Positions 44,958 to 52,947 of a DNA stretch of 53,770 nt are shown here, in pieces. The stretch is from Campylobacteraceae bacterium (lineage in GTDB: Bacteria > Campylobacterota > Campylobacteria > Campylobacterales > Sulfurovaceae): the NCBI GenBank assembly GCA_027034975.1, contig JALVWQ010000016.1, forward strand, positions 1-53,770. Reading direction: 5' to 3'. Position numbers and translations under genes: made by a program. Under the pieces are notes generated by a model. The model was given only the letters and a program-made list of their open reading frames with translations, had not been told where the DNA came from and made no database searches. Numbering within the stretch: the stretch's first letter is position 1; each line of letters begins with the position of its first letter.

Positions 44958-45551
44958 ATGTTTGAGTGGTTTCTACCGCTATTTCTTTTTATTGTAGTTG
45001 CTGGTTTTACACCAGGGCCTAATAATATTATTGCTATGGGAATAGGCTTCAACTGGGGCTTTAAAAGAGTAATTCCTCATATATTAGGTGTTACAGTTGG
45101 TTTTCCAATAATGTTATTGCTTATTGGGTTTGTGCTAAAGCCTATTTTGGAGCAGCATCACTCGATTTTGTTAACACTTAAGTACCTAAGTAGTGCTTAC
45201 ATTCTCTATCTAGCATACAAAATTGCAACTGCACCTCTTAATGTTGATGAGCAAGAGTATAAGAAACCAATTACATTTTTTGAGTCTGTTGCTTTTCAAT
45301 GGATTAACCCTAAAGGATGGGCAGGAGCATTGGCTACTATAACTCTATATATTCCACAATCGCAATTTAGTTTTGGCTTAATTGTTGCAGCAGTCTGTTC
45401 AGCAATTACAATAGTTTTTGCAATAGCACTTTGGGGATATATGGGAAAAAAGATAAAGTTAATGCTCTCGCAAGAGAGCCATATTAAGCTCTTTAACTAT
45501 ACAATGGCACTCCTACTACTCTTTTCAGTTTTAATGATGGTTTTAAATTAA
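44958..45551 (+). CDS. LysE-family amino-acid exporter
   Basis: A 197-residue membrane protein with six predicted helices and the family start FLFIVVAGFTPGPNNIIAMGIGFNWGF. WINPKGWAGALATITLY in the fifth helix is also typical of LysE/RhtB transporters, which export amino acids such as lysine, threonine or homoserine lactone. The substrate cannot be told. It lies 24 bases after the ABC-F gene with an AGAAGGG ribosome site. Confidence 0.9.
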   Translation: MFEWFLPLFLFIVVAGFTPGPNNIIAMGIGFNWGFKRVIPHILGVTVGFPIMLLLIGFVLKPILEQHHSILLTLKYLSSAYILYLAYKIATAPLNVDEQEYKKPITFFESVAFQWINPKGWAGALATITLYIPQSQFSFGLIVAAVCSAITIVFAIALWGYMGKKIKLMLSQESHIKLFNYTMALLLLFSVLMMVLN

Positions 45552-45584
45552 TGATATTTGCTTTTAAATCTAATAACGAGAACC

Positions 45585-46334
45585 ATGGAATTTGATATTG
45601 TAACAGTTGTGATCCTCTTTTTTGCAGGGGTTTTTGCTGGATTTGTCGATTCAATTGCTGGAGGTGGTGGTATTATTACGCTACCTACGCTTTTAGCTGT
45701 GGGTATTCCCCCTCACCAGGCATTGGCTACGAATAAGTTACAAAGTTCGTTTGGCTCCTTTACGGCTACGCTAAACTATGCGAAGCGAGGTTTAATGAAC
45801 CCAAAAGAGCTCTTTAGGGGTGTACTCTTTACATTTATTGGTGCAGTAAGTGGGGCGTATAGTATACAGTTTTTTGATGCAAAGAGTTTAGAGAGTATGA
45901 TTATTGTGATGCTGATTGTGATTTTCCTCTATACACTAGCGAGCCCCAACTTAGGAAAGATTCATACAAATGCAAAGATGCAAAAGCCACTATTTTATCT
46001 TCTCTTTGGCTTGCTTATAGGTTTTTACGATGGGTTTTTTGGGCCAGGTACAGGAAGCTTTTGGACAATGGCACTTATTTTGCTTTTAGGATTGGATTTA
46101 AAAGCAGCAACAGCTCAGACGAAGCTCTTTAATTTTACAAGCAATATTGCTTCGCTTGCTATGTTTATCTATGCTGGATTGGTACTTTGGCTTGCTGGTA
46201 TCGTAATGGGAGTAGGGCAGATTATTGGTGCCTATCTTGGCTCTACACTTGTTGCAAAAAAGGAGGTTAAGTTTATTCGAGTCTTCTTTTTAATAGTTGT
46301 TGGAGCGACAATTTTAAAGCTCCTTTTTACATAA
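45585..46334 (+). CDS. TSUP-family (TauE/SafE) transporter
   Basis: A membrane protein of 249 residues with about eight helices. The family repeat motifs are FAGFVDSIAGGGGIITLPTLLAVGIPPHQALATNKLQSSFGS (first half) and GFYDGFFGPGTGSFWTMALILLLGLDLKAATAQTKLFNFTSN (second half) in pieces. TSUP proteins move sulfite, sulfonates or organic acids. Reading could also begin at TTG 45558, but the ATG at 45585 is better placed before the first helix. It converges on the SulP gene with a one-base gap. Confidence 0.88.
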   Translation: MEFDIVTVVILFFAGVFAGFVDSIAGGGGIITLPTLLAVGIPPHQALATNKLQSSFGSFTATLNYAKRGLMNPKELFRGVLFTFIGAVSGAYSIQFFDAKSLESMIIVMLIVIFLYTLASPNLGKIHTNAKMQKPLFYLLFGLLIGFYDGFFGPGTGSFWTMALILLLGLDLKAATAQTKLFNFTSNIASLAMFIYAGLVLWLAGIVMGVGQIIGAYLGSTLVAKKEVKFIRVFFLIVVGATILKLLFT

Positions 46335-46335
46335 T

Positions 46336-47874
46336 TTAGTAATCCCTTGCGACTTTATAGTCTGGATCATCTGGCTCTTCGGTAATATTGGCGTTTGCCC
46401 TTTTTAAAGTCGCTTTACAATCTTGACTTAGGTGACGCAAAGTTACCTTTTTGCCTAACTTTTCGTACTTTTGGGTAAGTTTTTCGATCGCCTCTACGCC
46501 AGAAGAATCCATTACTCTAGCATCTTTAAAGTCGATAATTATATATTTTGGATCCTCTTTTGGATCAAATACATCATTAAATGATTGCACCGAGGCGAAA
46601 AAGAGAGGGCCGTGCAACTCATAGAGTTTAGCATTCTGTCCTAATTGGCGACTATTTGCATAAATTTTTGCATGTTTCCAAGCAAAAACCAAAGCAGAGA
46701 TAATAACACCAATAATAACTGCAACTGCTAAGTCAAAAAAGATTGTAATTATCGTTACTGCTACCATAACAAAGGCATCCTCTTTTGGCATCTTTTTGAG
46801 GTGCCCAAAGCTGCTCCACTCAAATGTACCGATACTTACCATAAACATAATACCCACTAAAACCCCAACAGGAATTAGTTGCAGCGTATTTGTAAAAAAG
46901 GCTACAAGTGCCATTAATCCAACTGCAGCAGTAAACGAAGAGAGTCTTCCAAGCCCTCCAGAGGTGTAGTTGATAATTGATTGTCCTATCATTGCACACC
47001 CTGGCATACCACCAAAAAAACCACATGCAAAGTTTCCGGCTCCAAGTGCAATACACTCTTTGTTTCCACTCCCTCTTGTACCACTGAGTTCATCTAAAAC
47101 AGCTAAAGTTAAAAGAGACTCTATTAAACCAACAAGTGCAGCAATAATTGCATATGGAAGAACCATCTTAATTGCATCGAGGTTAAAGAGCGTATCTGGA
47201 ATAGAGAAGTGTGGTAATTGACCCTTAAATTGGCTAAGGTTAGCTAAATCACCAATAGTTTTAGTCTCTAAACCTGTAAAGAAAACAAAAAGTGTTAAAG
47301 AGACAATAGCTATTAAACCAGCTGGAATTGCCTTTGTCAAACGAGGCACAAAGTACATAATTGCCATTGAAGCTGCTACTAAAAGGTACATTTGCCACCC
47401 CTCGCCCTTAAAGAATTTAAGCTGTGCAAGGGCAATTACAATTGCTAGACCATTTACAAAACCGTAGATTGCGGGGAGTGGTACTAAGCGTATAAATTTA
47501 CCAAACTTTAAAAAACCAAAAAGCATCTGTATAATACCAGCTATTATTGCAGAGAGAACTATATATTGTAGTACTCCTAAAGCTAACTCATCTCCTTTCA
47601 ATCCTTGAGTTTGGAGGTAATGAGTTGCTTCTAGTGCCAAACCAACAAGCACAACAGCTACAGAGCCTGTAGCACCACTAATCATACCAGGCTTCCCACC
47701 AAGGAGTGATGTAACTAAACCTAAGATAAATGCTGTATAGAGCCCCACAATGGGGTTAATACCTACAATAAAAGAGAAAGCAATAGCCTCTGGCACTAAA
47801 GCGACAGCTACAACGAGACCTGAGAGGATGTCATTTTTAATATCATCAGTTTTATAGTTTTTAATATTAAACAT
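46336..47874 (-). CDS. SulP-family anion transporter with STAS domain
   Basis: A 512-residue inner-membrane transporter of the SLC26/SulP family. The membrane part (about 1-400) shows ALVPEAIAFSFIVGINPIVGLYTAF, GMISGATGSVAVVLVG and GGMPGCAMIGQSIINYTSGGLGRLSS. The C-terminal STAS domain includes IIDFKDARVMDSSGVEAIEKL. Members carry sulfate, bicarbonate or dicarboxylates; the substrate is not evident. The VMDSSGVEA segment is well conserved. The stop is next to the convergent TSUP gene. Confidence 0.92.
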   Translation of the reverse strand: MFNIKNYKTDDIKNDILSGLVVAVALVPEAIAFSFIVGINPIVGLYTAFILGLVTSLLGGKPGMISGATGSVAVVLVGLALEATHYLQTQGLKGDELALGVLQYIVLSAIIAGIIQMLFGFLKFGKFIRLVPLPAIYGFVNGLAIVIALAQLKFFKGEGWQMYLLVAASMAIMYFVPRLTKAIPAGLIAIVSLTLFVFFTGLETKTIGDLANLSQFKGQLPHFSIPDTLFNLDAIKMVLPYAIIAALVGLIESLLTLAVLDELSGTRGSGNKECIALGAGNFACGFFGGMPGCAMIGQSIINYTSGGLGRLSSFTAAVGLMALVAFFTNTLQLIPVGVLVGIMFMVSIGTFEWSSFGHLKKMPKEDAFVMVAVTIITIFFDLAVAVIIGVIISALVFAWKHAKIYANSRQLGQNAKLYELHGPLFFASVQSFNDVFDPKEDPKYIIIDFKDARVMDSSGVEAIEKLTQKYEKLGKKVTLRHLSQDCKATLKRANANITEEPDDPDYKVARDY

Positions 47875-47948
47875 AGATTGACCCTAATAGTAAGATTGGG
47901 CGGAAGTGTACCATTAAGATACTTAGAGTAAAGAGGAGGGGAGAGTTG

Positions 47949-48715
47949 CTATTTTGCCATCTCTTTTATAGCCTCGATACTCTACTCATGCATATCTAGG
48001 TCGAGATGGCTAGCCCCTTTTATTTCTACAATAGAGACATTTAAACCTTTTGATTTTGCTTCATTATAAAACACTTTCGTAGTTTCTTGTTTTGAGATGT
48101 TATCTTTTGTTCCAGTTACTAGTACAATTTTTGTCTCTTTTGGGATTTTATCGACTACATCTATAGCCGAGATCAACTTTTTATCACTATCGATCTTATA
48201 GATATCATACCTTCCACCAGCTAAGAGAGCATTTTGAATAAGATTTGGCTTATAGCCTAAAGTGTAGCAGTTGCTAGGGCCCCAGCAGAGTATGCAACAA
48301 CCGTTAACTCTTTGGTTTTGAACTTCTCTTTTAAACCTTTAAGCGGTATTACCAAGAACTCTATATACTCTTTTGCACTCGCTATATAGATCGTATTTTA
48401 TTATGAGTAAGAACTTAAATTTTATTTGTAGATGAGCCCAAGTACATGGCAGTGCAACAGCAACTATGGTGAGATCTGTCTCCATATCAAGGTTTCTGCA
48501 AAGAGTTTGTAGCGAGAGAGTGTATCTGCTCCCTCTTTCCATGTACCATGAATGGTAACGATTAACTTATCTTTTGCTTCACCTAGAAATGAAGCATACT
48601 GAATACACTCGCCATCACTCCAGATATAATTCCCTTTTAAATTTTGACACACTTTATGACTAATATTTTTTGCAAAGAGTAGAGATGTATATAAAATAAT
48701 AGATGTTAATAGTAT
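47949..48715 (-). pseudogene. Broken secreted alpha/beta hydrolase
   Basis: Fragments in three frames form one hydrolase: a signal peptide (LLTSIILYTSLLFAKN), VTIHGTWKEGADTLSRYKLFAE, a shift near 48495, TDLTIVAVALP, in-frame stops around 48360-48420, then LTVVAYSAGALATAT with the AxSxG nucleophile elbow, a one-base loss near 48258, and NALLAGGRYDIYKID...VLVTGTKDNISKQETTKVF and GASHLDLDMHE. An amber codon at 47982-47984 precedes the last 11 codons. There is no ATG at the start; the frame begins right after the upstream gene's stop. At least three frameshifts make it non-functional. Confidence 0.85.
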
Positions 48716-49747
48716 CTATGGAAGCAGAGAGGCATATTTTCTAAGTATCTTACGAGAGTTATGGTCACACCCTTTATAAGTTTTATTGCTAATTATCCAG
48801 CCATTATTATTTTGGTATAGATTATATGTATTATAAGAGCATACTCTTTTACCATTTTTTAATGAGTAGATAACTTTCGCTTCAACCTTATTTGCACGAG
48901 ATAATTTAATCTTTTTAATATATACATAGTTTAAATTACGGCTTAGCCAATCTTTATGATAGATATCATTTAGAGCGATATTATTATTAAAATAGGCACC
49001 CCTATTTGCACTTAAATATGTATTTACTTTACTCAAATAGTATCGAATATAAGATGTTTGCGTTAAAAGATGCCTAGATGCACCACTAAATGGTGCAATT
49101 AGATGATTGTTCTTTATAACAGGGACACTACTCGCATATCTACTAGGGTTTTTAAAGCTTATATTACGATATTCACTCCTAAAATGATAGCGTCGTCTAT
49201 CTCGATTAGAAATCCAATAAAGTCTATTTGCATTTGTTTGCATCATTTTGGTAACTAACGCGTTTGGAGCATTTACATACCGTGTATAATTCATAAGACT
49301 ACTTAAATCACGTTGAACTTGTGAAGCATTAACATAGATGCTATTGTTGTAGTGAAATTGATGAAATCCAAGCTTTGAACCATAAGGAATAATTTGTAAC
49401 TTTGCACCTGTAAGTGACCTACCACCTAAAAAAGCTATTGCACAACTACTTGCACACACACCATATTTTTTTACAGCAGCACCAATTCTCTTTCTTTTTA
49501 GAAATTTTCCAATTGCAATACCAGCTCTTAATTCGCCTCCTTTACTATTGAGAACTAAAATAGTCTGAATCCCTTTTGGCACTTGAGCATATTTTGCTTT
49601 TAAGCGATTAATATCACTTCGATACATTCTACCGTACCCATAGATTAAGTTAACTCCATGATAATTTGGAACTACTGAGAAATTCATACTATAACTAAGA
49701 CTTAAAGATAGAGTAGCTAAAATTATAATTTTAATAAAATTTTTCAA
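48716..49747 (-). CDS. Secreted ClpP/crotonase-fold protein (COG3904-like)
   Basis: A 343-residue protein with a signal peptide (1-19, ATLSLSLSYS). Residues about 60-130 match periplasmic ClpP-like proteins: ILVLNSKGGELRAGIAIGKFLK and GVCASSCAIAFLGG, with candidate catalytic serines at 100-101 flanked by Cys98 and Cys102, then GSKLGFHQFHY. The C-terminal domain (about 255-343) is basic with many Tyr/Asn and ends in a short beta motif. Substrate unknown. Composition is AT-rich and Asn/Tyr-rich compared with neighbours. The adjacent hydrolase is a pseudogene. Confidence 0.75.
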   Translation of the reverse strand: MKNFIKIIILATLSLSLSYSMNFSVVPNYHGVNLIYGYGRMYRSDINRLKAKYAQVPKGIQTILVLNSKGGELRAGIAIGKFLKRKRIGAAVKKYGVCASSCAIAFLGGRSLTGAKLQIIPYGSKLGFHQFHYNNSIYVNASQVQRDLSSLMNYTRYVNAPNALVTKMMQTNANRLYWISNRDRRRYHFRSEYRNISFKNPSRYASSVPVIKNNHLIAPFSGASRHLLTQTSYIRYYLSKVNTYLSANRGAYFNNNIALNDIYHKDWLSRNLNYVYIKKIKLSRANKVEAKVIYSLKNGKRVCSYNTYNLYQNNNGWIISNKTYKGCDHNSRKILRKYASLLP

Positions 49748-49876
49748 ATTTACCCTTTTACGACTTGATTTATTAATAAAATTATTCCATAATATGGATA
49801 TGAAGAAGCTTATTAAACATATTATCTACATAAAAAAATGATATTTTTCTAATTGAGGAAAAAAATAGTATTATGA

Positions 49877-49882
49877 TATAAT
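49877..49882 (+). promoter_or_regulatory. Extended -10 (TGA TATAAT) of the small membrane gene pair
   Basis: TATAAT preceded by TGA, 23 bases before the GTG at 49906. A strong AAGGAG ribosome site follows. The promoter can serve both the 104-residue and the 36-residue membrane proteins. Confidence 0.5.
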
Positions 49883-49905
49883 TACTTTTTAAGTAAGGAG
49901 TTCTT

Positions 49906-50220
49906 GTGGATAATATAATTAACAAAATAAACCAATATATGGATATATATACGCTATTATACCTTTTGTTTGGTTTTTTATTAGGTTTTTTTATAAAAAA
50001 AATGATTAAACTCTTCTTTTTTGTAGCAATTCTATTATTAATTATAGTACTGTATGATCATTATAGTATAACTCATGATGATATTAGTCATATTACGGCT
50101 ATTTTAAATTATATGACTCAAAAAATAATTTACTTAATAAAGTATCTCTATAACACATTAACATTTTTAAAAGTTAGTGCTATAATTCTAGGAGTAATAG
50201 TGAGTTTACTCATTGCATAA
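49906..50220 (+). CDS. Small membrane protein, possibly FUN14-like
   Basis: A 104-residue protein beginning with GTG. It has two closely spaced hydrophobic segments (YLLFGFLLGFFIKKMIKLFFF and VAILLLIIVLYD in pieces), an amphipathic loop (HYSITHDDISHITAIL) and a third hydrophobic end (SAIILGVIVSLLIA). GFLLGFFIKKMIK resembles the start of FUN14-domain proteins, but the resemblance is weak. Very AT-rich. RBS TAAGGAG, five bases before GTG. Followed after nine bases by the 36-residue ORF. Confidence 0.65.
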   Translation: MDNIINKINQYMDIYTLLYLLFGFLLGFFIKKMIKLFFFVAILLLIIVLYDHYSITHDDISHITAILNYMTQKIIYLIKYLYNTLTFLKVSAIILGVIVSLLIA

Positions 50221-50229
50221 AGGATTTAT

Positions 50230-50340
50230 ATGTTTCAAAAATACGCACCTATTATCATTTTGCTTCTCTTTGCAATTGGTACCTATTTTATGATAGAGGG
50301 AATGAACAGTGCTCTCGAGCTTGGGCATGGAACAAAATAA
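50230..50340 (+). CDS. 36-residue single-span membrane protein
   Basis: A short frame with ATG, an AAAGGA ribosome site six bases upstream and a TAA stop. It encodes FQKYAPIIILLLFAIGTYF as one membrane segment, then a charged, His-containing tail (MIEGMNSALELGHGTK). It is nine bases after the 104-residue gene, likely coupled. No family is recognised; conservation in relatives would confirm it. Confidence 0.6.
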   Translation: MFQKYAPIIILLLFAIGTYFMIEGMNSALELGHGTK

Positions 50341-50378
50341 AAAGAGATTTTCTTTCTATTTTGATGATTATAAAACTA

Positions 50379-51065
50379 CTAAAGCTCTTTAAGAATATCC
50401 TCTATTTTGCTTTGTGGATCTTCAGCTTTGTAGATTGGTCTACCAACTACTATATAATCTACTAAAGCCACTTTTGCTTTTTCGATAGTTGCAACTCTTT
50501 GTTGGTCACCGGCATCTTCGCCAAATGGTCTAATACCTGGTGTGAGTGTTAAAAACTCATTACTTGTACTCTTTTTAATATCTTGACTCTCAAATACACT
50601 ACAGACTACACCATCTAAGCCACTCTCGTAGGCGTCTTTTGCAAATTTACTTGCAGTTGCTGCTAGCTCTTGATTATATACATCTGCAAACTCTTCGTTA
50701 CTAAAAGAGGTGAGAGCAGTTACAGCTAAGACAATTGGTCGTTTTTTAAGAGGTTTTAGTCGCTCCATTACACTCTGCATAGCTCTCTTACCGCTACTTG
50801 CATGCACATTAAACATATCTACACCTAACTTTGCAATCTCTTCTGCTGCATCTGCCATAGTGTTTGGGATATCGTAGAGTTTGAGATCTAAAAATATTTT
50901 AAATGTTGGATTAATCGCTTTTATCTCATCTAATAATGCTTTTCCATCACGAATGTAGCTTCTAAATCCAACTTTGATCCATAAGTTATTGTGCTCTTGA
51001 ATCTTCTCTAGGAGTACTAGATTCTCCTCTTTTGTTGGTAAATCAAGTGCTATGCATAGTTCCAT
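50379..51065 (-). CDS. pyrF: Orotidine 5'-phosphate decarboxylase
   Basis: Last step of UMP synthesis. The 228 residues from the ATG at 51063-51065 show LCIALDLPTKEENL, WIKVGFRSYIRDG, FLDLKLYDIPNTM with the catalytic Asp-Lys-Asp set, DMFNVHASSGKRAM, LTPGIRPFGEDAGDQQRVATIEKA and DYIVVGRPIYKAEDP. A longer frame to 51158 adds residues unlike PyrF and overlaps the divergent promoter region, so it is rejected. GGAG lies eight bases before the chosen ATG. A weak AAAGA/TCTTT hairpin sits beyond its stop codon. Confidence 0.95.
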   Translation of the reverse strand: MELCIALDLPTKEENLVLLEKIQEHNNLWIKVGFRSYIRDGKALLDEIKAINPTFKIFLDLKLYDIPNTMADAAEEIAKLGVDMFNVHASSGKRAMQSVMERLKPLKKRPIVLAVTALTSFSNEEFADVYNQELAATASKFAKDAYESGLDGVVCSVFESQDIKKSTSNEFLTLTPGIRPFGEDAGDQQRVATIEKAKVALVDYIVVGRPIYKAEDPQSKIEDILKEL

Positions 51066-51088
51066 ACTCAATACTCCATTTTTTTTGC

Positions 51089-51098
51089 TATAATTATA
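51089..51098. promoter_or_regulatory. Overlapping divergent -10 boxes (pyrF / cyclophilin)
   Basis: TATAATTATA contains TATAAT on both strands: 51089-51094 for the cyclophilin gene (32 bases before its ATG) and 51093-51098 on the minus strand for pyrF (27 bases before its ATG). Confidence 0.45.
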
Positions 51099-51126
51099 CC
51101 CAAAATTAAAAAGAGGAGAATACTCT

Positions 51127-51648
51127 ATGTTTGGTAGAAAAAAATTGAAAGAGTACAATTTAAGCGAAGAGGAGTTAAATAAGCTCCAGTATGCAATTAT
51201 AGATACAAATAGAGGAAAGATTATTGTTAAGCTTTTCCCTAAAGATGCACCAAATACAGTAGCAAACTTTGCACACTTAGCAAATAGCGGTTTTTATGAT
51301 GGTTTAAAGTTTCACCGTGTAATTCCAGGCTTTATGGCTCAGGGTGGTTGCCCATACTCTAAGAGTAATCCTTCACTTGCAGGAACAGGCGGTCCAGATT
51401 GGGCAATTCCTTGCGAGACAGATAACAGAGTAAAACACAATCGAGGTGCACTCTCTATGGCTCATGCTGGTAAAGATACAGGTGGTAGCCAATTCTTTAT
51501 TACATTTGTCGAGACGCCACACTTAGATGGTGTCCACACAGTATTTGGTAATATCCAAGAGGATGATATTGAGAGTTTTAAAAATTTAGATAGTATAAAA
51601 CAAAATGATGATATTAACTCTATTAGAGTGGTAGAGAAGTTAGATTAA
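51127..51648 (+). CDS. Peptidyl-prolyl cis-trans isomerase, cyclophilin type
   Basis: Speeds proline isomerisation in protein folding. The 173 residues have no signal peptide, so it is cytoplasmic. Seen: [47 protein letters not shown] in pieces, with the active [13 protein letters not shown] segment, then [23 protein letters not shown]. Some loops differ from PpiA/PpiB, as in other bacterial short cyclophilins. The stop codon is immediately followed by the large palindrome 51648-51813. Confidence 0.94.
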   Translation: MFGRKKLKEYNLSEEELNKLQYAIIDTNRGKIIVKLFPKDAPNTVANFAHLANSGFYDGLKFHRVIPGFMAQGGCPYSKSNPSLAGTGGPDWAIPCETDNRVKHNRGALSMAHAGKDTGGSQFFITFVETPHLDGVHTVFGNIQEDDIESFKNLDSIKQNDDINSIRVVEKLD

Positions 51649-51813
51649 ACCCAAATTTTGCATTAGAGATTAACAACCTTTAGCAAATCATTTGTTCTAG
51701 GGCAATTACAAAAATCCATCAATTAACCTAAGGGTTAACCTCAATATTTTTGCAAACACCCTAAAACAAAGCATTTGTCAAATCTTTGCTAATTCTACTA
51801 CAATATTTGGGTT
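51648..51813. repeat. Large imperfect palindrome between cyclophilin gene and lpxB
   Basis: Two 81-base arms, 51648-51728 and 51733-51813, separated by TAAG. With no gaps allowed, 54 of 81 positions are complementary, including AACCCAAAT..ATTTGGGTT at the outer ends, TAGGG..CCCTA and CAAAAAT..ATTTTTG inside, and ATTAACC..GGTTAAC at the centre. It fills the convergent intergenic gap. It looks like a decayed MITE or folded RNA element. The ends are not flanked by an obvious target duplication. Confidence 0.7.
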
Positions 51814-51842
51814 AAAAATTTTAGAGAGTTAACTCTCTAAAA
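51814..51842 (-). terminator. Intrinsic terminator of lpxB
   Basis: A perfect 24-base palindrome (12-base arms, 51819-51842) built of TTTTAGAGAGTT and its complement, overlapping the lpxB TAA stop (51829-51831), followed on the minus strand by AAAATTTTT. It can form a stem with U-run and stop lpxB transcription. Confidence 0.7.
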
Positions 51843-52869
51843 CCTCAGCCACTCGTTTGGCACTCCCTTTTTGTAGATAGGCTCTAAGTATCTTTGAGTT
51901 CTCAAGAAACTCATCTCGCTTAAATTTTTTATAGGCTTTTACTAAATTTTCTACAGAGAGTTGATCTTGTATAATCTCTGGATGCATTGGCTCTTTGCCC
52001 ATCTTTTCAAAAAATATATTTGCTAAACCGATATAGTTTAGTTTTATGATTCTGCTTCCTATAAAGTAGTCGAGTGCTTTAGCCTTGTAGGTTAATATAA
52101 ATGGTGTGCCAATTATTGCAGCTTCGAGTGTTGCGGTACCACTACAGATAAATGCAAAATCAGCCTCTACAAGTGCCTTTTGTGCATTATCTGTTACTGT
52201 AAAGTTCGATATATCACCGTATATCTCTCTGTTGTGCTCTAAATGTTTTGGGATTGCTAAAAGTAACTCTTTCTCTTTAAAAAGTGTGCTAAGTTGGCGA
52301 AAGATTGGCATTAGTTTTTGAATTTCGCTCTTTCTACTTCCTGGCATAAAGAGGATCTTCTCTATATTCTCATTTAGACTATCTTTATAGTCTTTAATCG
52401 AATCAAGCAATGGGTGTCCCACATACTCAATATTAGCATTTCGAGGATAGTACTCTTTTTCAAATGGAATAATAGAGAGGAGTTTATCCACATTTTTAGC
52501 GAGCGTAAAGACTCTCTTTCGTTTCCAAGCCCACGCTTGTGGAAGAATGTAGTAGATAATCTCTTTATTGGGGTATTTTTTCTTAATCTTTTTTGCAAGT
52601 GGCAGATTAAATCCAGAGCTATCAATTAACAAAACCTTATCAGCTTCACCTGCTAGCTCTACCATCTGTTTTGCAAGGTTAAGGAAGAATGGAATCTTTT
52701 TAAAAACATCTGCAAAGCCCATAATTGCATGCTCTTGCATATCTATTAAAGGGTCGCCCAAAGAGGAGTCAAAAATACCAGTGAGTGTAAAGTCGTTTTC
52801 TAAATGCTCTAAGAGAGACTTTAAATGCACATTTGCAGAGTGCTCTAATGCACTTACTAATATTTTCAT
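51829..52869 (-). CDS. lpxB: Lipid-A-disaccharide synthase
   Basis: Joins UDP-2,3-diacylglucosamine and lipid X to make the lipid A disaccharide. The 346 residues are a shorter LpxB (GT19 family, GT-B fold) typical of Campylobacterota. Seen: ILVSALEHSANVHLKSLLEHL, GFADVFKKIPFF, DSSGFNLPLAKK, YYILPQAWAWKRKR, ANIEYVGHPLLD, LFMPGSRKSEI and CSGTATLEAAIIGTPFILTYK. It supports the Gram-negative LPS assignment with KdsA. Ends in a palindromic terminator. Confidence 0.95.
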   Translation of the reverse strand: MKILVSALEHSANVHLKSLLEHLENDFTLTGIFDSSLGDPLIDMQEHAIMGFADVFKKIPFFLNLAKQMVELAGEADKVLLIDSSGFNLPLAKKIKKKYPNKEIIYYILPQAWAWKRKRVFTLAKNVDKLLSIIPFEKEYYPRNANIEYVGHPLLDSIKDYKDSLNENIEKILFMPGSRKSEIQKLMPIFRQLSTLFKEKELLLAIPKHLEHNREIYGDISNFTVTDNAQKALVEADFAFICSGTATLEAAIIGTPFILTYKAKALDYFIGSRIIKLNYIGLANIFFEKMGKEPMHPEIIQDQLSVENLVKAYKKFKRDEFLENSKILRAYLQKGSAKRVAEVLES

Positions 52870-52947
52870 AAGGTTCCTAATCTCTTTTTAGTATAATTAT
52901 ATCTAAATAAATTAAGCTTAATTAGTAGCTAATCGCAAGGTACTTAA

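Noticed and set aside
51066-51158. Upstream extension of PyrF
   Set aside because: Crosses the divergent promoter and the cyclophilin start; the added residues are unlike PyrF, and a GGAG ribosome site lies at the inner ATG.
51723-51739. TTAAC..GTTAA as a binding site for an NssR-like Crp/Fnr regulator
   Set aside because: The known pattern has a 4-base spacer; here it is 6, and the sequence is the centre of a long palindrome, which explains it better.
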